51,027 nt of DNA from Agmasoma carcini (nom. nud.) (taxonomy: Eukaryota > Microsporidia > Thelohaniidae), in assembly GCA_029232285.1 (NCBI GenBank), contig JAOXFI010000052.1, positions 1-51,027 on the forward strand. Direction: 5' to 3'. This document shows, in pieces, positions 45,801 through 51,027 of the stretch (its first letter is position 1; each line of letters starts with the position of its first letter). Made by a program: the position numbers and the translations under genes. The notes beneath the pieces are model-generated. The model made no database searches and had not been told where the DNA came from. It was given only the letters and a program-made list of their open reading frames with translations.

Positions 45801-46288
45801 TGACCAGAAGTAACTCTACTCTTCTCTAATAAAAATACATCTAAAGATATATGATCAGTTATCTTGATCAGCTTTCCATACCTTGAAGAATTACTATTTA
45901 GGGGGGTCTTACAATTACCGAGACTTTCCAATATAAAATTAATTTCACTTAAAGAATCAAATTCAAGAAAGTCCAATATTTTAGAAACACAGACAGTTTT
46001 ACCTGAACCAGAAACGCCTGTTATTAAAAAACTAACATCTTTGTTGTTTTGGTTAAGTTCGAACGCTTCTTTTATTAGACCATAGAGGTGTGGGTTTGAT
46101 GATTCAATTTGATTGTTATTTCTACTATAGATAGATTTTATAGCATCATTGTATAGGTTTAAGTCTTTAAAAGGATTTATAGATAAGAATAACAAGCCTG
46201 CACTGCTATATATTTGATTTCTATCAAATTTATCCTTTAAACACTCCAATACCTGCTTTTTATCAAGTCTTGTTAGATCTTCTTCCAT
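42848..46288 (-). CDS. MYO2: Class V-like myosin heavy chain
   Basis: Actin-based motor, probably for organelle or vesicle transport. The motor starts at once with DLTRLDKKQVLECL, without the usual N-terminal SH3-like domain. The P-loop is GVSGSGKT (91-98; the canonical Glu is Val), switch I NSNSSRYG (131-138), switch II DIFGFENF (about 315), the actin-binding and converter region includes QLQHCGIYASIEL (about 500). A neck that would hold IQ motifs is short and degenerate, and is followed by a charged repeat region of RLELLKI-type units (about 580-690). The C-terminal third has the features of a DIL cargo domain: YYVNMFYYLPND then LVQINHNLSKIEKLLR (about 990-1060). Length 1146 aa against about 1500-1800 for class V. 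ATG at 46288 is followed by MEEDLTRL. Confidence 0.93.
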   Translation of the reverse strand: MEEDLTRLDKKQVLECLKDKFDRNQIYSSAGLLFLSINPFKDLNLYNDAIKSIYSRNNNQIESSNPHLYGLIKEAFELNQNNKDVSFLITGVSGSGKTVCVSKILDFLEFDSLSEINFILESLGNCKTPLNSNSSRYGKLIKITDHISLDVFLLEKSRVTSGQNNFHIFYYLGENIVNDYIDTTGYDKEYAKLCLNRFKDGLRMINLDPDYIINILRGIILLGSVKIENSKIYNIEPVKSIFNLKNNELEDYLLKKTIKVKDEVIFKYYNDDKSIKLRDSIARLLYLNLFHYIVNSFNSLNIKSKINNNIYLLDIFGFENFDVNSLDQLLINWANEKIYDCYVESSYNKQRDILISDGIVSDLPMIRNSNLELLEKIGGVIDIISDISRLNGSGTTLGSNLSSFLNLRVKNDKFTYEHFAGEIDYDLEGFIDKNGEEGSLRMFNYDFIDQRYNSDVISYFRLSLSKLFDTLLSTKIYFIKCIKSNRESVANMFDVGFVDSQLQHCGIYASIELSKNFYPFVFEKEEFYKKYKNYLIGIEIKEGNLYVFLNKVQYKELVMRIENRKLVMMNILNKNMRNMKNIIEQEEESKRLEQEESKRLELLKIDQEESKRLELLRIEEEDTRRLELLRSEVESKRLELLKIEHEDKYIEELKKQEELLIIEEVKKKEELKRIQERKEERKESIELEELEESKELEDLDLLNYDQIPNTNILSNNIQITYENDTTMDSNIKDQNLDCQIFNDDEIQDWLAKNSRDKYLHLLRLKNREIDYLKSVIGSINQYDDISMINTSFNTTKDCSIISRWLHSLILLYIEFVPKFSDSDIPQGQILSLAHILYSSLSFCSLSSIVQEFRKQSDAYDTDICHLTFFLSNLIELNILIESDSEKTVNFCELFNNYENLQLLKYEDLQLKNVKNIKYEDLQLLKDFIENLYNILCDIQKSKLIIELPSSVIDYQDLKEFKVAGSLFKGLFSNSTTIYKLIDALEYFYYVNMFYYLPNDVICYNLEYLLNYVDFKSFNGIMNKNGNFLNHNRLVQINHNLSKIEKLLREINFTKIFMEYTIEVLRVSCGNVGNTILNDTQVNMILKLSDKRDLIVKEGCMVLFLSLPIAKPLDLSNCIPSMYDYPLYLPMNALVDVMNIIKDKYIF
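44190..44540 (-). repeat. In-frame repeats in the myosin tail
   Basis: Units of about 36-39 bases encode QEESKRLELLKI and variants (EEDTRRLELLR, EVESKRLELLKI), then shorter Glu/Lys-rich units. The nucleotide units are clearly alike on the plus strand (TTTAGTAATTCAAGTC, TTACTTTCCTCTTG). The protein should form a charged single helix in place of a canonical lever arm or coiled coil. Confidence 0.85.
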
Positions 46289-46476
46289 AGATAATATTTT
46301 TTTTTTAACTAAAACATTTTTTGTTAGGAAATTGATTTAATGTTTCAGATTGAAAAACAAAAAAAAAGAAATAATATAGTATAGTGTAATATAGTAGAAT
46401 AGTATATAGTATATAATAATATATTTCTAAGATTTATTATAAAATAGAATATTTCTAATATAAAATATTTTTAACC

Positions 46477-46986
46477 ATGGAAAAATTTTCACATTTTAAC
46501 GATCTATTAACCGGTAAAAATCCTTTCTTAAATCCAAAGTATAAAATTATAAACTTAACTACAATATTCAAATTTTGTATTAAACTTCCTATTTATATTT
46601 TATATTATATTGGAATTTTAAATATAAATTGGTTAATAAAAGTTAGAATTCATAATACTTTAAAACCAAATTCTATTTGTAATTCAGTAACTAACTTTGA
46701 TAAGGATGTTGTTCCTATATCAACTACATTCCCTGAAAATACCAATTCAAATAATATTGGAATACTTAAATACCAATCAAAAGCTAAAAATTCAATATGT
46801 TTGATCTACTCTAAAGAATGTATTTACATGTACGGATCAAAGTTGAAGTGGCTCATCATATTTTTAGGAAATAACACATATGTTGATGTTTATTCAAGTA
46901 AAGGAAATGATCTAACCTTTAAAGGGTTACCTCAGCTATCCTTAAGCTATAAAGATAAGGAAAGATTTAATAAAATGTTATTTTAG
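46477..46986 (+). CDS. Orphan protein with one membrane segment
   Basis: 169 aa, unrecognised. A hydrophobic stretch at about residues 29-54 (TIFKFCIKLPIYILYYIGIL and on) should span or insert in a membrane; the rest is soluble. Beta-rich segments follow (SICLIYSKECIYMYG, IIFLGNNTYVDVYSS), which could form a small domain. It is divergent from the myosin gene with about 190 AT-rich bases between the two starts, and convergent with the next gene across a repeat array. ATTTTTAACC directly before the ATG fits the start signal. Confidence 0.8.
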   Translation: MEKFSHFNDLLTGKNPFLNPKYKIINLTTIFKFCIKLPIYILYYIGILNINWLIKVRIHNTLKPNSICNSVTNFDKDVVPISTTFPENTNSNNIGILKYQSKAKNSICLIYSKECIYMYGSKLKWLIIFLGNNTYVDVYSSKGNDLTFKGLPQLSLSYKDKERFNKMLF

Positions 46987-46994
46987 TATAATTT

Positions 46995-47300
46995 ATATTG
47001 TCTCATAGTCAGATAGTCATGTAGTCAGGTCATAGTCAGATAGTCATGTAGTCAGGTCATAGTCAGATAGTCATGTGGTCACATAGTCACATAGTCAGAT
47101 AGTCATGTAGTCAGCATAGTCACACCATCATAGTCACATAATCATAGTCACACCATTATAATCACACCATAATAGTCACACCATCATAGTCACATAATCA
47201 TAGTCACACCATAATAGTCACACCATTATAATCACACCATCATAGTCACATAGTCACACCATCACATAGTCAGCATAATCACACCATCATAGTCTCATAA
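46995..47300. repeat. Tandem repeats, GTCATGTAGTCAGGTCATA and CACACCATCATAGT types
   Basis: Left half: TCATAGTCAGATAGTCATG units of about 26-27 bases, three times. Right half: ATAGTCACACCA units of 12-15 bases, many times. The two sub-arrays meet near 47,105. It lies between the 3' ends of two convergent orphan genes. Confidence 0.92.
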
Positions 47301-47374
47301 ATGTTTATTTTTTTGTTTCATATTAAGACTTAACATTTATATTGTTAAATATTATGATAAATAAATTTATTTTA

Positions 47375-48070
47375 TTATAAAAGCATAAGCTCTTTAGTCT
47401 TTAACTCATAGCCAATTGTATTATTGATGGTCTTATTCTTCTTTTCAAAGCTATTAATAATCAAATACAATCCCATAAGAATACAAAATCCAATATTTTG
47501 TATTATATAATAATGTATTTCTTTTACATCAAATGGTACATCAATAATCATTGAAAAATACCTAAAAATACTATAAGATATAATCATTAAACCCCTAAAA
47601 CTACTAGATTGCAACACACCACCAGCTACCAACTCAAAACCATTTATAATTGTTAAATAAAACCCTTTGTTTTCAAGTGTATAAATGTAAATATTAATAG
47701 GTAATCTAATCAAAGAATAAAACTTTTGAAGTAAGTTAGAATTGTACATAAACATTGAAGTTATAAAGAATTGTTCACTTATAAATAATGATATTGTCAT
47801 TAATAAGCATAGATCTATGTTCTTAATGATATAATGATGTTTTATGACCTTTAAAAAGACAATAATACTTCTATCTAGATCAAATTCGGTAGAAAGGAAA
47901 GCGAATAATGCGGTAAAGCATACTTGGAAACCCAAACTTAAAGCTAAAAAGGTAGAACCTAACCAATTTTTATGTTTTAATAAGTTTTTGGTTAATAAGC
48001 AAAGAATAATAAAGCCAAAAGCAGTCTCATAAATACTTCTAGTAAATTCTATACTGAGGGAATCATCCAT
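47375..48070 (-). CDS. Orphan multi-pass membrane protein
   Basis: 231 aa from the ATG at 48070 (MDDSLSIEF). The open frame extends 14 codons further upstream, but only to a TTG, so I use the ATG. Hydrophobic segments at about residues 15-27, 35-60, 90-112, 140-160, 165-185 and 195-215 suggest five or six membrane passes. There is no recognisable family, and the few charged residues lie in the loops and at the basic and polar C-terminus (EKKNKTINNTIGYELKTKE). It may be an ER, nuclear-envelope or plasma-membrane protein. It ends 390 bases from the convergent orphan gene, across repeats. Confidence 0.8.
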   Translation of the reverse strand: MDDSLSIEFTRSIYETAFGFIILCLLTKNLLKHKNWLGSTFLALSLGFQVCFTALFAFLSTEFDLDRSIIVFLKVIKHHYIIKNIDLCLLMTISLFISEQFFITSMFMYNSNLLQKFYSLIRLPINIYIYTLENKGFYLTIINGFELVAGGVLQSSSFRGLMIISYSIFRYFSMIIDVPFDVKEIHYYIIQNIGFCILMGLYLIINSFEKKNKTINNTIGYELKTKELMLL

Positions 48071-48229
48071 ATATTTATTTTTAATTGTAAATTTATAGAA
48101 AATATGAAACAAATTTGTAACATTTTATTTATAAATAAAATAATTTCTGTTAATTTTATTATAAATTATTATTATATTTGTTTTATGATATTTATAATTA
48201 GTCATATCATAGAATGAGATATATTTAAG

Positions 48230-48480
48230 CTAGGCATAGTCAGACATGGTCAGTTGTGGTCGGTTGTGGTCAGTCATGGTCGGTCATAGTCAGTCATAAT
48301 CAGACACGGTCAGTCGTGGTCAATCATGGTCTGGTAGTCAGACATGATCAGTCGTGGTAAGTAATGGTCAGTAATGGTCACATTTATCATGATCATAGTC
48401 ACATAGTTCATAGTCACACCATCATAGTCACATCATAATAGTCACACCATAATAGTCACATTATCATGATCATAGTCAAG
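48230..48480. repeat. Tandem repeats, GTCAGTCGTGGTC type
   Basis: AGTCAGACATGGTCAGTTG and GTGGTCGGTTGTGGTCAG units, then a shift to CATAATAGTCACACC units after about 48,400. It shares both unit families with the array at 46,995-47,300. It lies between two minus-strand genes. Confidence 0.92.
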
Positions 48481-48537
48481 ATTGGTACTTCAACTATTGA
48501 CCTTACTTAATATTATTACAATGTATGTTAAAATTAT

Positions 48538-48846
48538 TTATTTTCTTCCTCTAGTCACAACCTTTTTCTTTCCTTTTCTATGATTAACTTTATTTCTATT
48601 ACTTCCATGATTTATTTTTTTATTTTTCTTAATTCTTTGCTTTTTAGTGAGATTTTCAGTTTCAATTGTATCAACAACTTTTTTTTCTAACATTTTCTCA
48701 CATTTTGATATTTCTTGAGCTGAACGTAATAAAGTACAATCTGTAGAGTTAAATTTATGAATAGACAAGTCTATTGACTTAGCTAAACTTAAAAATATAT
48801 TTTCTTTATTATTTTCAAAATCTTCATTATATTCAATTTTTTGCAT
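48538..48846 (-). CDS. Small basic protein, unrecognised
   Basis: 102 aa. The first two-thirds are acidic and polar with a predicted helix (SLAKSIDLSIHKF and CEKMLEKKVVDTIE). The last 38 residues are strongly basic (KKQRIKKNKK, NHRKGKKKVVTRGRK), which fits nuclear or nucleolar targeting or RNA/DNA binding. The start at 48846 is supported by ACCCA immediately before the ATG. There is no family match I can name; a nucleolar or chromatin factor is an inference from charge only. Confidence 0.7.
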   Translation of the reverse strand: MQKIEYNEDFENNKENIFLSLAKSIDLSIHKFNSTDCTLLRSAQEISKCEKMLEKKVVDTIETENLTKKQRIKKNKKINHGSNRNKVNHRKGKKKVVTRGRK

Positions 48847-48929
48847 TGGGTAAAATTTTTTAAATATTTTAAATATTTTATATTACGATTACGATATATT
48901 AAATAGAGAGATTAATTAATTTATTATTA

Positions 48930-49300
48930 AATTAACATGGCATGCTAATCTTGACATAGTATGCTAATCTTGACATATTATGCTAATCCTGGCATGGCTA
49001 ATTAATCCTAATATAGCTAATTAATCCTAACAATATTAATTAATCCTGACAATGTTAATTAATCCTGACATAGTATGCTAATTCTGACATCGTATGCTAA
49101 CCTTGACATAGCTAGTTAATCCTAATATAGCTAATTAATTCTGACAATATTAATTAATCCCGACATAGCTAATTAACCTTGTCATGGCTAGCTAATCTTT
49201 GCATGGCATGCCAACCTTGATATAGTTAATTAATCCTAATATAGCTAATTAATACTGACATAGTATGGTACTAAGACATGCTAACCATATCATAACTATA
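48930..49300. repeat. Tandem repeats, CTAATTAATCCTGACATAG type
   Basis: About 20 diverged units of 16-20 bases: GCTAATCTTGACATAGTAT, TTAATTAATCCTGACAATG and GCTAATTAATCCTAATATA. The unit differs from the GTCATG-type arrays. It lies between two divergent genes, so it occupies what should be a shared promoter region. Confidence 0.92.
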
Positions 49301-49367
49301 AATAACTATTTTAATTAACATTTCTAAATATTATTGAGTTTTTAAATTATTTTTTTTCAAAAAAACC

Positions 49368-49535
49368 ATGCCAGTTTTGAATTTTCTTAAAATTATAAAA
49401 CCTTTTAAAAATGTTAAGAAAGACTCAAAAGAGAGTGAAACAATGAAAGTAAGTACAGATAAACAACAAAATAATAATTTAAAGAGAGTCAAACGATCTT
49501 ATGACTTACAATCATTAGGAAATGTTTCTAATTAA
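49368..49535 (+). CDS. Short 55-codon ORF, probable gene
   Basis: Starts MPVLNFLKIIKPF and ends NVSN; 55 aa, with a basic and polar middle (KDSKESETMKVSTDKQQ, KRVKRS). Nothing is recognised. It is placed as a gene because the ATG is preceded by CAAAAAAACC, the same kind of start signal as its neighbours, because it fills the space between two repeat arrays exactly as the larger genes do, and because its composition is less AT-extreme than the flanks. It could be a spurious frame. Confidence 0.5.
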   Translation: MPVLNFLKIIKPFKNVKKDSKESETMKVSTDKQQNNNLKRVKRSYDLQSLGNVSN

Positions 49536-49539
49536 ATTT

Positions 49540-49815
49540 ATTTATTTCTTAAATTAGAATATAAAATATATCAACAATTGTTATTATTTTAGATAATATA
49601 TTAACTAACTAACTAACATTTATCTTATCATATACAGTAATTTATTTAGAAAGTCAAATTATGTAATAGTAAAATATATTTTAATTTACCTTTACTTATC
49701 AAGATAAAAGCATGTGGTGAGGTAAGACAATTTTTATTTAAATAAAATATTAATAATGCAATTGCATTGACGAATATTACATTTTTACAAAGTTGTAATA
49801 TTTATGCAAACTAAC
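49540..49815. other. AT-rich spacer with inverted repeats
   Basis: No gene. It contains the palindrome AATGCAATTGCATT (49755-49768) and a hairpin AATATTAC/GTAATATT (49773-49780 with 49795-49802), one directly after the other. Confidence 0.5.
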
Positions 49816-50115
49816 CGGATTTGACTTTAGACTAGAATTTAGACTTGACCAGACTAGACTTGACTTTAGACTAGATTTGACTAGATTTGACTAGATTTGA
49901 CTAGATTTGACTAGATTTGACTAGATTTGACTAGATTTGACTAGATTTGACCAGACTTGACCAGACTTGACCAGACTTGACCAGACTTGACCAGACTTGA
50001 CCAGATTTGACCAGACTTGACCAGACTTGACCAGACTTGACCAGACTTGACTAGATTTGACTAGATTTGACTTTAGACTAGAATTTAGACTTGACTTTAG
50101 ACTAGATTTGACTAA
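49815..50115. repeat. 10-bp satellite, CTAGATTTGA / CCAGACTTGA
   Basis: A regular 10-bp array. The first block is CTAGATTTGA in perfect tandem (about 49,870-49,950), the next block CCAGACTTGA in near-perfect tandem (about 49,950-50,048), then CTAGATTTGA again. A longer unit with TTTAGACTAGAATTTAGA flanks both ends. The two block types differ at two positions, both T-to-C. It lies between the 3' ends of two convergent small genes. Confidence 0.97.
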
Positions 50116-50157
50116 AATAAATAAAATATCTAAAATAACTAAAAATATTAAAAATTT

Positions 50158-50388
50158 TTATTCTTCTTCCTTAATCGTTTCAATTCCAAGTGTGATCATT
50201 AAAAATGTTGCATAAAATATTATAAATTTAACAGAAATACCAATTAATGATCCCACAACATTATTTAATGAAGTAAATGAATTTATAAATACATTTATTC
50301 TATTTCCCATTAAATATAATAAAATTAAAATAATTCCAGCTCGAGTTGCATCAAAAAGTAAAAAGTCTTTTTCAAATGTAAATTTCAT
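50158..50388 (-). CDS. Small two-pass membrane protein, unrecognised
   Basis: 76 aa. Two hydrophobic segments, about residues 15-28 (RAGIILILLYLMG) and 43-68 (NVVGSLIGISVKFIIFYATF and on), joined by a short polar loop; the C-terminus is acidic (TIKEEE). Size and layout recall small subunits of ER membrane complexes, but I see no diagnostic motif. The start at 50388 has AAATTTTAACCC some 10 bases before it. There is an array on each side: the 10-bp satellite at the 3' end and the GTCATAG array at the 5' end. Confidence 0.75.
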   Translation of the reverse strand: MKFTFEKDFLLFDATRAGIILILLYLMGNRINVFINSFTSLNNVVGSLIGISVKFIIFYATFLMITLGIETIKEEE

Positions 50389-50589
50389 ATGGAAGGGTTA
50401 AAATTTTTTTTTATAGTAAGAAAATTATAAAGGAGAAATTAATATTAATTGATTGATTGGTCAGATTTGTTAGTTATATATTATTAAAATATTTCAATGG
50501 GATGAATAACGTATGAAAAATGAAAAAGTTCGAAATTTATAATTTAAAATTTATTTATAAAAAAAATCAAAATTTAAAATTTTATTTAA

Positions 50590-51027
50590 TCAGTGATGGT
50601 GATGGTCAAATGTGGTCATAATCATGATTACTGATGGTCAATCATGGTCATAGTTAGTCCCAGTTGGTGGTCAGTGATGGTCTTAGTGATTTTCATAGTA
50701 ATGGTTATAATCATGATTAGTGATGGTCCTAGTGATGGTCATGGTTAGTGATGGTCCTAGTGATTTTCATAGTATGGTCATAGTCGGTCATAGTCGGTCA
50801 TAGTCGTCATAGTCGGTCATAGTCGGTCATAGTCAGTCATAGTCGATCATAGTCGGTCATAGTGATGGTCCTAGTGATTTTCATAGTATGGTCATAGTCG
50901 GTCATAGTCGGTCATAGTCGGTCATAGTCGGTCATAGTCGGTCATAGTCGGTCATAGTCAGTCATAGTCAGTCATAGTCAGTCATAGTCAGTCATAGTCA
51001 GTCATAGTCAGTCATAGTCAGTCATAG
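50590..51027. repeat. Tandem repeats, GTCGGTCATA type, reaching the window end
   Basis: The left part has longer mixed units (GTGATGGTCCTAGTGATTTTC, three times). The right part is a 10-bp array, GTCGGTCATA then GTCAGTCATA, that runs without a break to the last base. It belongs to the same family as the arrays at 40.5, 47.0 and 48.2 kb. The true length is unknown because the window ends inside it. Confidence 0.95.

Noticed and set aside
45864..46085. Plus-strand open frame opposite the myosin motor
   Set aside because: Shadow of the conserved P-loop region of the minus-strand myosin.
47375..48112. Longer version of the multi-pass membrane protein beginning at 48112
   Set aside because: The codon there is TTG, not ATG; the first ATG is at 48070.

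Overview
The window looks like a piece of a microsporidian nuclear genome; I cannot fix the genus. The genes are intronless and compact: SMC3 is 944 aa and a class V myosin is 1146 aa, both well below usual lengths, and the eukaryotic-type cysteinyl-tRNA synthetase is only 473 aa. The 5' leaders appear very short. Several starts carry a C-run or an AAATTT tract just before the ATG, a known microsporidian start signal. The DNA is extremely AT-rich throughout.

The window has two unlike halves. Positions 1 to about 34,150 hold no intact gene. Reading all six frames through stops and frameshifts, most recognisable signal is a graveyard of DDE transposases of the IS1595/ISXO2-like (eukaryotic Merlin) type. 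I count 18 well-supported relics plus 3 weaker zinc-ribbon fragments, on both strands, and one IS630/Tc1-mariner-like relic near 28 kb. The Merlin relics fall into several subfamilies that differ around the first catalytic Asp and in the C-terminal signature. Most are crowded between 13.2 and 28.5 kb. From 29 to 34 kb the DNA has a different texture: a short tandem duplication, a GC-richer island with a hairpin, and an unrecognised decayed reading frame on the minus strand.

Positions 34,150 to 51,027 are gene-bearing. In order: an orphan coiled-coil protein (+), cysteinyl-tRNA synthetase (+), SMC3 cohesin ATPase (+), a small Cys-rich protein (-), a TB2/DP1/HVA22 (Yop1/REEP) ER-shaping protein (-), class V myosin (-), an orphan membrane-anchored protein (+), an orphan multi-pass membrane protein (-), a small basic protein (-), a 55-codon ORF (+) and a 76-aa membrane protein (-). 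Nearly every intergenic gap is filled with low-order tandem repeats. Many are variants of one GTCAGTCATGGTC-like unit, seen in both orientations, and the window ends inside such an array.

The known genes do not form one pathway: they cover translation, chromosome cohesion, ER membrane shaping and actin-based transport, as expected of a eukaryotic chromosome. The main points of interest are the dense multi-subfamily transposon graveyard with a sharp boundary against the genes, the gap-specific satellites, an SMC3 that appears to lack the acetylated lysine pair, and a run of unrecognised small proteins at 46 to 50 kb.
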